48,278 bases of DNA, taken from the NCBI GenBank assembly GCA_046719575.1, contig JBDNCP010000013.1, forward strand, positions 1 to 48,278. Direction: 5' to 3'. Source of the DNA: Thermoleptolyngbya sp046719575 (GTDB taxonomy: Bacteria; Cyanobacteriota; Cyanobacteriia; Elainellales; Elainellaceae). Each line of letters begins with the position of its first letter. Within the stretch, counting starts at the first letter, position 1. The notes beneath the pieces are model-generated. The model searched no databases and was not told where the DNA came from. It saw only the letters and a program-made list of their open reading frames with translations. Positions 1 through 7,812 of this stretch are shown piece after piece. The translations under genes and the position numbers were made by a program.

Positions 1-80
1 AGATTTGACAGAAGAGATGAGGCAATGAGGAGCGGGAGAGGGATTGCGGTTTTACCTCAGCCCATCCTTTCATCATCCCA

Positions 81-620
81 TTATCTGGCTGGCCTGACCC
101 GCTCCCGCGCCTGCTCGCCCCGCCGACCCACGGGCACATGCTCGGTCGCCGCCCCCAGCCCAAAGACAGGCATATTGACGTAAATCGATTCATACTGCCC
201 CGGCTGGATCAAATAGGTTTCGTGCCAGATGCCGACGCTGCCATCACTGCCGACGGCTTTGTTAAACGACTGCCAGGCCGGGAGGTGTAGCTCGGAGGGG
301 CTGCGGGCAAACTGTTCTAGGTCTTCAAACGATCGCCAATAGGACATCATCATCACACTCAATGGAAACAGCCGAAAGAAGCTTTCTACACCCAAAAGCC
401 CCTTTTCGGGATGTTCTTTCAGCGTTTTGATCATCGGTCCCATCGCCTGGGCAACGGGTAGCCATTTGCCAAACGCCCACGGCTGATTCACTCGCATCCC
501 AATCAGAAACACGACAAATTCAGTGTCGATCTGGGCAGTGTAGCGGCCAGGCTTCACCAAAGTTTGGGCAGGCTGAGCAGAATTTTGAACCGAATCGGGC
601 GGGGAAGGTAGCGGATTCAT
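81..620 (-). CDS. DUF4188 family protein
   Basis: A 179-residue protein of the DUF4188 family (heme-dependent monooxygenase-like/dimeric alpha-beta barrel group, no established function). The family core starts with YTAQIDTEFVVFLIGMRVN and continues through the MMMSYWRSFEDLEQFA segment to the HETYLI and YVNMP motifs near the C terminus. I chose the ATG at 620 because a GGAG lies 7 bases upstream; the frame can be extended to a TTG at 650, which is less convincing. The gene is divergent from a PadR regulator with a 116-base spacer carrying two dyads, so it is the likely target of that regulator. Family assignment is from memory of the motif pattern; the physiological substrate is unknown. Confidence 0.8.
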   Translation of the reverse strand: MNPLPSPPDSVQNSAQPAQTLVKPGRYTAQIDTEFVVFLIGMRVNQPWAFGKWLPVAQAMGPMIKTLKEHPEKGLLGVESFFRLFPLSVMMMSYWRSFEDLEQFARSPSELHLPAWQSFNKAVGSDGSVGIWHETYLIQPGQYESIYVNMPVFGLGAATEHVPVGRRGEQARERVRPAR

Positions 621-659
621 GACCAGGCTCCAAAAATTCAAAAGGCTCAAAAAGTAGAT

Positions 660-677
660 TACTCAATTTATTGAGTA
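660..677. promoter_or_regulatory. Perfect dyad, likely PadR operator 1
   Basis: TACTCAA-TTTA-TTGAGTA, a perfect 7-bp inverted repeat with a 4-base centre, lies in the spacer between the divergent DUF4188 and PadR genes, where an autoregulatory PadR operator is expected. Binding is inferred from position and symmetry only. Confidence 0.5.
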
Positions 678-690
678 TAAACAGCATGGT

Positions 691-710
691 ATATTCGCAT
701 TGTTGAATAT
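691..710. promoter_or_regulatory. Dyad, possible PadR operator 2
   Basis: ATATTC and GAATAT, separated by 8 bases, form a second inverted repeat in the same spacer, 26 bases before the PadR start. Together with the dyad at 660-677 it could give two-site repression. Inference from symmetry. Confidence 0.35.
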
Positions 711-736
711 GTCAAGAATTTGGTTGAAGCACTCTG

Positions 737-1282
737 ATGGCGATCGCCCATGCAATCCTTGCGGCCCTGCTCCACAAGCCATGCAGCGGCTATGACCTGG
801 CAAAACGGTTTGATCAATCGGTAGAAAGTTCTGTCGGCTTCTTCTGGGCAGCCAGCTTTCAGCAGATTTATCGGGAACTGGGGCGGCTAGAAGAAAAGGG
901 CTGGCTGCAAGCGCAAACCGTGCAGCAAGACAACCGCCCCGACAAGCGGATTTACTCCGTCACCGAGGCAGGGCGACAGGCATTGCGCGACTGGATTGCC
1001 GAACCCGACGACCCCATGCCGATCAAAGACGACCTGCTGGTGAAACTCTACGCGGGTCATCTCGTGCCACCCAAAGTCATGATTCGCAAGCTAGAAACCC
1101 ATCGCCAGCAGCACCAGCAGCGCCTCGCCATTTACCAGGAAATTCAGCAGAGTTATTTTCAGCAGCCCGACACCCTCCCAGACTCGTCAAAATACGTCTA
1201 TCTCACCCTGCTGAACGGGCTGCACTACGAGCAGGGTTGGCTGGACTGGTGTGACGCGGCGATCGCCTTTTTGCAATCTTGA
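737..1282 (+). CDS. PadR family transcriptional regulator
   Basis: A 181-residue PadR-type winged-helix regulator. Residues 1-85 form the N-terminal winged helix (AHAILAALLHKPCSGYDLAKRF, IYRELGRLEEKGWL, wing region KRIYSVTEAGRQAL), and the C-terminal half is the helical dimerisation arm (Vir_act_alpha_C type), giving the length usual for the two-domain PadR subfamily. The start codon ATG overlaps a HIP1 site. It is transcribed divergently from the DUF4188 gene, and such pairs usually reflect repression of the neighbour and of the regulator itself. The inducing ligand is not predictable. It ends 20 bases before the stop codon of tyrA on the other strand. Confidence 0.88.
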   Translation: MAIAHAILAALLHKPCSGYDLAKRFDQSVESSVGFFWAASFQQIYRELGRLEEKGWLQAQTVQQDNRPDKRIYSVTEAGRQALRDWIAEPDDPMPIKDDLLVKLYAGHLVPPKVMIRKLETHRQQHQQRLAIYQEIQQSYFQQPDTLPDSSKYVYLTLLNGLHYEQGWLDWCDAAIAFLQS

Positions 1283-1302
1283 TGGTGATATCGCAGGCAG
1301 GG

Positions 1303-2142
1303 CTAGCGGAGAAACTGGGGGCGGGCCTGCTGCGTTTGCTGGAGGAGGGCTTCTAGGGCTGGCCAGTTTTGGGTTTCGACGTGGTGAATGAGTTGGTCGA
1401 GGCGATCGCGATATTGATGCAGCCCGTGCAGCAGCGCCGCCTGGTTATATTGCGCCATCATCATGCCCAGTTCGGGGTTGCCGCCGCCCACCCGACTGGT
1501 ATCAGCAAAGCCAGAGCTGGCTAGCTGTTGCGCCAATTGCAGCACCGCCGCGTCGGGTTCTGCGAGGCAAGTCGCAATCAGCCCAGCGCTGACCATCACA
1601 GGCAGATGAGAAATCAGGGCAACGGCGCGATCGTGGGCCGCAGGCGGGCACTGATATAGCCGCGCTTGGAGCGATCGCACCAATTCCGCGACCGTTTCCA
1701 AGTCGGCGGGCGGGGTGCTGTCGAGGGGCGTGAGGACATAGGGGCGATCGACAAACAGGCGGCGCTGGGCAGCATCTAGCCCGCTCTCGGCCGTGCCCGC
1801 CATCGGATGTCCGCCGACAAAGTGGGGCCAGCGGGGGGCGATCGCCTCTACAATCGGCTGCTTCACCGATCCCACATCGGTCAAGATGGCATCGGGCTGC
1901 AAGTGGGGCAGCAGCGACTCCACCGTTGCCTCCATCGCTCCCAGCGGCGTACACAGCACCACCACCGCCGCCTCTGCCATCAGCGCCAGATCGGGACTCG
2001 CGCAATCGACCACCCCCAGGGCGATCGCCCGCTCACAGGTTTCCGCCCGACGGCTCATGCCCAAAATCGTGTGGCCGAGCGATCGCCAGTCCAGCGCCAG
2101 CGACCCGCCAATCAGCCCCAGCCCAATGATGCCAATCTTCAC
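1303..2142 (-). CDS. tyrA: Arogenate/prephenate dehydrogenase (TyrA)
   Basis: NAD(P)-dependent dehydrogenase of tyrosine biosynthesis; cyanobacterial TyrA enzymes usually act on arogenate with NADP. The Rossmann motif GIIGLGLIGGSLALDW is at the very N terminus, followed by the VVLCTPLGAM strand, the DVGSVKQPIVEA motif and the active-site GGHPMAGTAESG segment, then the helical dimerisation domain. I start it at the GTG at 2142, which puts the Rossmann strand at residue 3 and gives 279 aa, close to known cyanobacterial TyrA length. The open frame continues 78 codons upstream through a repeat (2202-2288) and that part is almost certainly not coding. The substrate preference (arogenate rather than prephenate) is family inference. 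Confidence 0.9.
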   Translation of the reverse strand: MKIGIIGLGLIGGSLALDWRSLGHTILGMSRRAETCERAIALGVVDCASPDLALMAEAAVVVLCTPLGAMEATVESLLPHLQPDAILTDVGSVKQPIVEAIAPRWPHFVGGHPMAGTAESGLDAAQRRLFVDRPYVLTPLDSTPPADLETVAELVRSLQARLYQCPPAAHDRAVALISHLPVMVSAGLIATCLAEPDAAVLQLAQQLASSGFADTSRVGGGNPELGMMMAQYNQAALLHGLHQYRDRLDQLIHHVETQNWPALEALLQQTQQARPQFLR

Positions 2143-2201
2143 AGCCCCCGCTCCGCCTGGTTTATCCTGCAGTCCCGTTATTTTACCGGAGAGGGGATGG
2201 G

Positions 2202-2288
2202 ATGGAAAAAACGAAAAACGAAAAACGAAACCTCTTCGTTCTTCATTCTTCGTTCTTCGTTCTTCATTCTTCTCCCTTCCCTCACTCC
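2202..2288. repeat. GAAGAAC-type purine/pyrimidine hairpin repeat, copy 1
   Basis: A purine arm of heptads (GAAAAAC) is joined through GAAACCTCTTC to a pyrimidine arm (TCGTTCTTCATTCTTC) that is largely its complement. The element ends in CTTCCCTCACTCC. Two further copies are at 3913-4035 (inverted) and 24401-24505. It fills the spacer between divergent tyrA and the helicase-like gene. Confidence 0.75.
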
Positions 2289-2352
2289 CCCCAACACCAC
2301 CAAGCGAGTATGTCACAATGAAGGACAGTCCACCGGAGAGTGAAACCAGCGC

Positions 2353-3891
2353 GTGATCGAGGTCGAGGTTCATCAACAGCTACGGGCGTTTTTGCGGGCG
2401 CAAGGCGAACCCTACTGGCCCCATCATTTGACGATGGCGCGGCTAGTGGCGCGGGCGTTGCGGCTGGGGCGCAGTGCGCTGGTGCAGGCGGGTGCGCCGT
2501 CGGGCTATCACGGGCGCTATCGGCTGAGCTATTTGATGCCCGCGCTGCTGTGGCCAGAGGCAACCGTGCTGGTGGCTCCGGAGGCAGTGCAGCAGCGCTT
2601 GCTAATGGTGGAGATTCCCCGCTTGCGCCAGTGGATTCCAGCAACCAAGGCCATTCGCACGGGCGATCGCCTCCCGCAAGAGGGGTTTCAGGGCTTGCTG
2701 CTGACCACGCCCCAGTCCTGGCTGACCGATCGACTCCAAAATGAGGGGCGCTTTCCCGCAGCCGTGCCTACCATTTTTGACGGAGCAGACGACCTAGAAC
2801 GCTGGGCCCGGCAAGAGTTGACCATTACGCTGCGTCCTGCCGACTGGGATGCGCTGATGCTGGCCTGCCCCAGCCAAACGGAGCAAATTCGAGATGCGCG
2901 AGTGCGGCTGACCCGCCAGTTGTTTCAGCATCCGGCAAATCCCTACGAGTGCTATCTGCTGGATGCGACCGAGCTAGAGGTGCTGATTGAACTGACGCAG
3001 CAGCTTTCTGAAGAAACAGCCGCCCTGCCCGATGTGTGGCGACAGTTTTGGCAACATTATCAGCAGCCAGGGCAGATGCTTTGGGCAGACGTAAACCGTC
3101 GGCTGGGTCAATTTGCGATCGCCTGTGCGCCCGCAGACCTAGCAGACCTCCTGCGCCCAGTGTGGAGCCAGCAGCCCGTCGTCCTGGTGGGCGGAGCGGT
3201 AGATCAAGAAACTGACGCAGAGATCTATCGCCAGCGAATTGGGCTGGAAGACGTAACCTGTCTCAAGTTTTCGCCCGATCGCCAGCATGAGCTAATTCAT
3301 CTCTACTTGCCCGACCGCTTTCCCCTGCCCAACACGCCCCAGTTTCAGCCCGCGCTGATGAGCGAAATGCGGGCGATGCTGGCGGCCAGCGTGGCGCAAC
3401 AGGGGCTAACGGTCGTGCTGGTAGGCGATGTGCCGCTGCGATCGCAGATTGGGTCGCAACTAGCGGCCGAGTATGGCTCTCGCGTGCAGGTGGAAAAAAC
3501 CTGTTTGGATGAGCGCGGCATCTTGGTGTGTGGCTGGGAGTTTTGGCGAGAGCAGCAGGCCGTGTTGCCCGCGCCCAGTCTGCTGGTCATCACTACGCTG
3601 CCCATTCCCTCGCTAGAGGAGCCGCTGGTGTCTGGCCGCGTCGCCTATTACAAGCAGCAGCGGCAGGACTGGTTTCGGCTCTACTTGCTGCCCGAAGCCC
3701 TGAGCGAACTGCAACGGGCGATCGCCCCAGCCCGCGAAGCTCAAGGCGTGGTCGCCCTGCTCGACACCCGCGTCAACTACCGCAGCTACGGCCAGCAAGT
3801 CCTCGCTGCCTTGGCTCCCCTCGCCCGGATCAACTACCTCGATGCCAGCCTGTTCCGCCATTTGGAGGGGCTGGGGATTGGGGAGGGGTAG
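2353..3891 (+). CDS. DinG/XPD-like helicase with degenerate motifs
   Basis: A 512-residue protein resembling the DinG/XPD group of superfamily 2 helicases. Residues about 43-66 align with the Walker A region, but QAGAPSGYHGRYRLSYLMP lacks the G-x-G-K-T/S core. The DEAH position reads IFDGADDLERWA (about 139-148), where only acidic residues and the following LERWA helix remain. Near the C terminus (LPEALSELQRA, then GVVALLDTRV and YG) the layout matches DinG motif VI, but QGxGRxIR has become QRAIAPAR. ATP hydrolysis is therefore doubtful. The start is GTG at 2353, the first in-frame codon after repeat copy 1. From memory, similar degenerate proteins exist in other cyanobacteria, which would mean a conserved non-helicase role. 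Automatic annotation will probably call it an ATP-dependent DNA helicase. Confidence 0.65.
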   Translation: MIEVEVHQQLRAFLRAQGEPYWPHHLTMARLVARALRLGRSALVQAGAPSGYHGRYRLSYLMPALLWPEATVLVAPEAVQQRLLMVEIPRLRQWIPATKAIRTGDRLPQEGFQGLLLTTPQSWLTDRLQNEGRFPAAVPTIFDGADDLERWARQELTITLRPADWDALMLACPSQTEQIRDARVRLTRQLFQHPANPYECYLLDATELEVLIELTQQLSEETAALPDVWRQFWQHYQQPGQMLWADVNRRLGQFAIACAPADLADLLRPVWSQQPVVLVGGAVDQETDAEIYRQRIGLEDVTCLKFSPDRQHELIHLYLPDRFPLPNTPQFQPALMSEMRAMLAASVAQQGLTVVLVGDVPLRSQIGSQLAAEYGSRVQVEKTCLDERGILVCGWEFWREQQAVLPAPSLLVITTLPIPSLEEPLVSGRVAYYKQQRQDWFRLYLLPEALSELQRAIAPAREAQGVVALLDTRVNYRSYGQQVLAALAPLARINYLDASLFRHLEGLGIGEG

Positions 3892-3912
3892 AGGAAGGAG
3901 AGAGTGTGTGTT

Positions 3913-4035
3913 GGAGCGAGGGAAGGGGGAAAGAACGAAGAGAGAAGAACGAAGAGGGAAGAACGAAGAACGAAAAGGGAAGGACGGAGAGGTTTCGTTT
4001 TTCCTTCTTCATTCTTCGTTTTTCGTTTTTTCCAT
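3913..4035. repeat. GAAGAAC-type hairpin repeat, copy 2 (inverted)
   Basis: Inverted copy of the element at 2202-2288: it opens with GGAGCGAGGGAAG, runs through purine heptads (GAAGAAC), passes the core GAGAGGTTTCG and closes with a pyrimidine arm ending TTTTTTCCAT. It lies between the convergent 3' ends of the helicase-like gene and the next gene, where its hairpin could also terminate transcription. Confidence 0.75.
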
Positions 4036-4520
4036 TACTTCTTCTCTCCTTCAGATTTCAGCGCCCGATCCAGCACTGTCCTTGCTTGCTCTGCCTGGGC
4101 GCGGGCCTCGCGATAGCGCAGGTTTGCCTGGGCGTAGGTTTTTAGCACCTTGAAGCCTTCTTTGAGGCTGGCGATTTCTTCTTCGCTGACGACTTCATCG
4201 GTAAACAGGGTGTCGATTTGGGCGCGGATCTTCATTGCCTCGGCGCGGGAGGCCTGTACCCGCAGCTTTAGAGTGGCCAGGTTGCTGAGAACTTGCACGG
4301 CCTGGGTGATTGCGTCTTCGTCTTCGGTATTGGTCAACACAGGCTCCTTGACTTCGATAAACTGATGCGGCCCAAAGCCGTCGGACAGATCCGTGGGCAG
4401 GTTGCCGGATTCCATTAGCTCGATGAGTTGATCCATCGCTTTGTCGCGGGCTTTGGCAGAGTCCTTGCCAGGAACAGTCAGGATCACGTCGGGGCTTTGG
4501 GCGAGCGTATATTGCACCAT
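4035..4520 (-). CDS. Conserved hypothetical protein, helical
   Basis: A 161-residue soluble protein without signal peptide or membrane segment. It opens MVQYTLAQSPDVILTVPGKDSAKARDKAMDQL, followed by an acidic stretch and, from about residue 85, a long charged helical region rich in A, E, K and R (SRAEAMKIRAQI, LRYREARAQAEQARTVL) typical of a coiled coil. I do not recognise a named domain. The strong codon bias and low-complexity-free sequence support a real gene, and the style resembles small proteins conserved among cyanobacteria. It is convergent with the helicase-like gene, with repeat copy 2 between them. Confidence 0.75.
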   Translation of the reverse strand: MVQYTLAQSPDVILTVPGKDSAKARDKAMDQLIELMESGNLPTDLSDGFGPHQFIEVKEPVLTNTEDEDAITQAVQVLSNLATLKLRVQASRAEAMKIRAQIDTLFTDEVVSEEEIASLKEGFKVLKTYAQANLRYREARAQAEQARTVLDRALKSEGEKK

Positions 4521-4671
4521 AGGGCGTAAGGGAATGAGTAAAGTACCTTTGTACTAATTTTACTCGATGAACGGTTCGCACGTTGGGTTTGCACCCGCAA
4601 GGGGCGGAGGGGCGATCGCCCTGCCAGAGCGCCCCCATTTAGCAGCAAAACTCAGCAGCGAACTATAGGAC

Positions 4672-4725
4672 AAGCGATCGCCCTACTCTCATACCCAACC
4701 AGCAGGCGTATGAGGGCGATCGCTT
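4672..4725. terminator. Long bulged hairpin after the RTX gene
   Basis: AAGCGATCGCC plus CTCATAC (with a 5-base bulge between) pairs with GTATGAG plus GGCGATCGCTT: 18 bp in all around a 13-base loop. The outer arms are HIP1 sequences. It lies 55 bases downstream of the stop of the RTX gene on the minus strand and may end its transcript, though no U-run follows. Confidence 0.45.
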
Positions 4726-4779
4726 CAGAGCGTAGCGCAAAATTCCTAAAGCGGAACAACGCCTCCCCACGACTCAGGG

Positions 4780-6705
4780 CTAGGCGATCACGAAATTGCG
4801 GGGTCGCACAGCATCCAGCGACACGTTTCGCAGCGTCACTAGCGTTATGAAATCTAGCCGCAGGCCGTTGCCGTCGCGGTCAATCTGCACCTCCGTATTT
4901 GCGCCATTTTGCACCAGCCGGATGAACTGGTTGTATTGAGCGGTGGGGCTGGGCGCAGCAAAGGTGGGGCTGCGGAAGATGCCGCGCAGGTCAAGGCGAT
5001 CTACCGCTTCAAAGTCAGTGATGATGTCGCCTGCGTCGTTCACACTGTTATAGACAAACATATCCGCGCCCTGGCCGCCGGACAGCACATCCGCACCGCG
5101 CCCACCAATCAGGATGTCGCCGCGCTTGCCACCCCGCAGGGTGTCGTCGCCGTTGCCGCCCACCAGTTCGTCGCGTCCGTCGCGCCCAATCAGGCTGTCA
5201 TTCCCTTCTCCACCCAACAGGCGATCGTTGCCGCGTTTGCCATCCAGCACATCGTTGCCACGCCGGCCGCGCAGGATGTCGTTGCCCGGTGTGCCTGCGA
5301 TGCGGTCGTTGGCGGCGGTGCCGTTGCGGGTAATGCCGGCTGGGCCATTATTAAAGTCGATGGGTTCGATGGGGGTTCCCAGGCTCACGTCGATGCGATC
5401 GCCCACATAGCGGCGCACCGAAAAATCCCGATCAAAGAAGCCCACATTCGTTCCCACCAGCACCACATCGCCATTGGGCTGGAGCGCAATATCTGCGTTG
5501 TTATCTGCCGCGTCGAGGTCAGTCGTGACCCGCCCATTGCCGTCGAAGCTATTGTCGAGCGAACCGTCACTGTTGTAGCGCAGCAGCGCCGCTCTGCCAT
5601 CGCTCACCGCCAACACCACAATCTTGCCATTGGGCTGAACCAGCACCTTCTTTGCTGTGCTGTTATTGCCCAAACTGGTCGTGACACGCCCGTTGCCGTC
5701 AAAGCTGTTGTCGAGCGAGCCATCGCGGTTGTATCGCGCCAGCGCCACCCGCCCACCGCTGGTGCCCACCACCAAAATCTTGCCATCCGACAGCAGCACT
5801 GCATCCGTCACCGCATCCACCGTCGTAAAGAAGCCGCCAAAATCAGTGGTGCGAACGCCCGATCGCCCAAAGTTGCGGTCAAGGGAGCCGTCGGAATTGT
5901 AACGGGCGATCGCAAAATCATCGCTACTCGTGCCCACAGCGATCAGCTTGCCATCCGGTTGCAGCAACACCCGCTGGGCGATCGAAAACGTCGTGCCGCT
6001 GCCGATGCGCGTCCGCACAATCCCCCGGCTGCCAAAATCGCGGTCAGTCGAGCCATCTGCGCGATAGCGCACCAGCGCAAACGCCGAGCCGTCAGTACCC
6101 GCAATCACGATCTTGCCGTCATTTTGCAGCAGCCCATCGCTGACCTGTGCCGTGGCCCCCAGATTGGTCGAATTGCGTCCATTCCCATCAAAACTGGTGT
6201 CGCGGGAACCATCCGTGCGATAGCGAGCCACCGCAAAGCTGTTACCGCTGAAACTGCTGCTGCTCTGACCAATCACCAAAATCCGGCCGTCATTTTGCAA
6301 CAGCACCTTGCGGACGGTTTCTGTAGCTCCAAAATTGGTGGACTGGCGACCGTTTCCGGCAAAGGAATTGTCAAGTGATCCGTTGAGGTTAAAGCGAAGG
6401 ATGCCAAAATCGCCATCACTATCGCCCACAATGATCAGCTTGCCATCAGATTGCAGCACCGCATCGCGCAAGATCTGCGTGCCGCCAAAACTCAGCACGG
6501 TTCTGCCGTTGCCTGCAAAGCTGTTGTCCAGGGAACCATCCGCCGTCAGCCTGGCCACCGAAAAGTTGCCGCTGCTGTCGCCCAGCGCCAGAATTTTTCC
6601 ATCAGCTTGAATCAGCACCTTGCGGGCCTGGTCGAGTCCGTCTAGCCCAAAGGTAATGCGGCCGTTGCCATTGAAGGTGGTGTCGGGTCTTCCGGGAGTT
6701 GACAT
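4780..6705 (-). CDS. Delta-60 repeat protein with RTX calcium-binding repeats
   Basis: A 641-residue protein predicted to be exported. Residues 1 to about 430 consist of consecutive delta-60 repeats of about 50-55 residues, each with the pattern GSLDNSFxGNGR ... VLxQxDGKIxxxG ... xFxxxRYxxDGS, a likely beta-propeller. Residues about 455-555 are nonapeptide RTX repeats (GNDILRGRRGNDVLDG, GGEGNDSLIG, GGRGADVLSGGQGADMF) that bind calcium, followed by the ITDFEAVDRLDL segment and a C-terminal tail. There is no N-terminal signal peptide, which fits type I secretion with a C-terminal signal; no T1SS genes are adjacent. Some repeats carry GRDGRDE or GKRGD in place of GGxGND, so calcium sites may differ. 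The cargo role (S-layer, adhesion or motility) cannot be decided. Confidence 0.85.
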   Translation of the reverse strand: MSTPGRPDTTFNGNGRITFGLDGLDQARKVLIQADGKILALGDSSGNFSVARLTADGSLDNSFAGNGRTVLSFGGTQILRDAVLQSDGKLIIVGDSDGDFGILRFNLNGSLDNSFAGNGRQSTNFGATETVRKVLLQNDGRILVIGQSSSSFSGNSFAVARYRTDGSRDTSFDGNGRNSTNLGATAQVSDGLLQNDGKIVIAGTDGSAFALVRYRADGSTDRDFGSRGIVRTRIGSGTTFSIAQRVLLQPDGKLIAVGTSSDDFAIARYNSDGSLDRNFGRSGVRTTDFGGFFTTVDAVTDAVLLSDGKILVVGTSGGRVALARYNRDGSLDNSFDGNGRVTTSLGNNSTAKKVLVQPNGKIVVLAVSDGRAALLRYNSDGSLDNSFDGNGRVTTDLDAADNNADIALQPNGDVVLVGTNVGFFDRDFSVRRYVGDRIDVSLGTPIEPIDFNNGPAGITRNGTAANDRIAGTPGNDILRGRRGNDVLDGKRGNDRLLGGEGNDSLIGRDGRDELVGGNGDDTLRGGKRGDILIGGRGADVLSGGQGADMFVYNSVNDAGDIITDFEAVDRLDLRGIFRSPTFAAPSPTAQYNQFIRLVQNGANTEVQIDRDGNGLRLDFITLVTLRNVSLDAVRPRNFVIA

Positions 6706-7174
6706 ACTACAAGTAAAGTTTGAGTGAAAGATTAGTTTGAGTGAAAGGTCAAGGGAAAGGGAGGTGCGCTTTGAGCGCGGGACGAAGAGAGCAGAGTTAA
6801 GAAGCGTGGAAAATTAAAGAAGGGTGAAAAACAAAGCAGCCCATGAAGGCATGAGCCAACCTCGCCGCCTCATGTTTTAGCGCGTGCGGGACAGATTGCT
6901 CTATCCCCTGACAGCATGATTTCCGAAAATTGTCCGACTACAAGTCCGATTACAGGATTCACTGCCCGCAATTCTGGAGAGCAGCCTGTTTTTTTAAAAA
7001 CGCGCTGAAGGACGAAAGATATGATTGATTTGGGCGATCGGGGGTTCCCGCTCAATCCGAGTTAGAGGTTTCGTTGGGCGTTTTTATCTTGGAGAGTTTA
7101 GGAGCCACTTGGATTACTGATGTGCTAAGTAGCTACTGAACTGCCGCTTGACAATTGGGGGTTATTGGAGGCGA
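6706..7174. other. Spacer without recognised gene
   Basis: 469 bases between aat and the RTX gene. It must carry the promoter and leader of the RTX gene. A 61-codon minus-strand frame at 6870-7055 has no recognisable features and I do not accept it. No clear terminator or repeat was found; the part next to the RTX start (about 6720-6840) is purine-rich. Confidence 0.6.
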
Positions 7175-7762
7175 CTAGAGCAGTGAGGGGCGCACTTGGG
7201 CAGCTTGTTTTAGCAGCGCCCGATAGTCGCGATTGCTGACGATGTAGGCTCCAAAGCGGGCCAGGTGGGGGTTCATCATTTGCGCGTCGAAGAGAACAAA
7301 CTGGCGATCGCGCAACCGTTCCACCAGCTTCACCATTGCCACTTTCGAGCCGTCGGGGATGCGGTAAAACATCGATTCGCCAATAAATGCGCCGCCGATG
7401 ACGATGCCCAAAATGCCGCCTGCCAACTCATCGCCCTGCCAGGTTTCAAAGCTGTGGGCGTAGCCTGCGCGGTGCAGCTCGTGATAAATCACCTTCAGTT
7501 CATCAGAAATCCAGGTGGTGTCGCGGTCGGCGCAGCCCTCCACGACTTCTGAAAAGGCGCGGTCAATCGCCACCGAAAAGCGCTCTTGGTTTAGCACTCG
7601 CTGGAGCGATCGCGGATAACGAAACCGCTCATCCAGGGGGATTAGCGTCCGCTGCTGGCTAGAATACCAGCCCAGCGAGTCGCCCGTGTCTTCTGCCATT
7701 AAGAAATATCCCTGGGCATAGCGCTGGACGATCGCCTCAATGTCATACTGATACCAGGTCAT
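7175..7762 (-). CDS. aat: Leucyl/phenylalanyl-tRNA-protein transferase
   Basis: Transfers Leu or Phe from aminoacyl-tRNA to N-terminal Arg or Lys of proteins, marking them for ClpS/ClpAP degradation by the N-end rule in the cytoplasm. The 195-residue protein carries the family signatures in order: GYFLMAED, LGWYSSQQRTLIPLD, GYAHSFETW with the following GELAGGILG-like strand, IGGAFIGESMFYR, SKVAMVKLVERL, FVLFDAQMMNPHLARFGA. The usual cysteine of the IDCQ motif is alanine here (FDAQ), a tolerated variation as far as I know. Length is near the short bacterial forms. The ATG at 7762 is the only plausible start. It is divergent from the small gene at 7895. Confidence 0.93.
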   Translation of the reverse strand: MTWYQYDIEAIVQRYAQGYFLMAEDTGDSLGWYSSQQRTLIPLDERFRYPRSLQRVLNQERFSVAIDRAFSEVVEGCADRDTTWISDELKVIYHELHRAGYAHSFETWQGDELAGGILGIVIGGAFIGESMFYRIPDGSKVAMVKLVERLRDRQFVLFDAQMMNPHLARFGAYIVSNRDYRALLKQAAQVRPSLL

Positions 7763-7812
7763 ACCCTAATACTACGGAACAGACTGCAAAATCGCTGAGT
7801 CAGGCACAGAGT

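Noticed and set aside
2143..2376. N-terminal 78-codon extension of tyrA
   Set aside because: It translates the GAAGAAC repeat and spacer; the Rossmann motif starts right after the GTG at 2142 and total length then fits the family.
4909..6378. 489-codon plus-strand frame opposite the RTX gene
   Set aside because: It is antisense to the delta-60/RTX repeats and its histidine/alanine-rich sequence mirrors the repeat periodicity; no domain or ribosome site.
6870..7055. 61-codon frame between aat and the RTX gene
   Set aside because: No family resemblance, no ribosome site, composition of spacer DNA.
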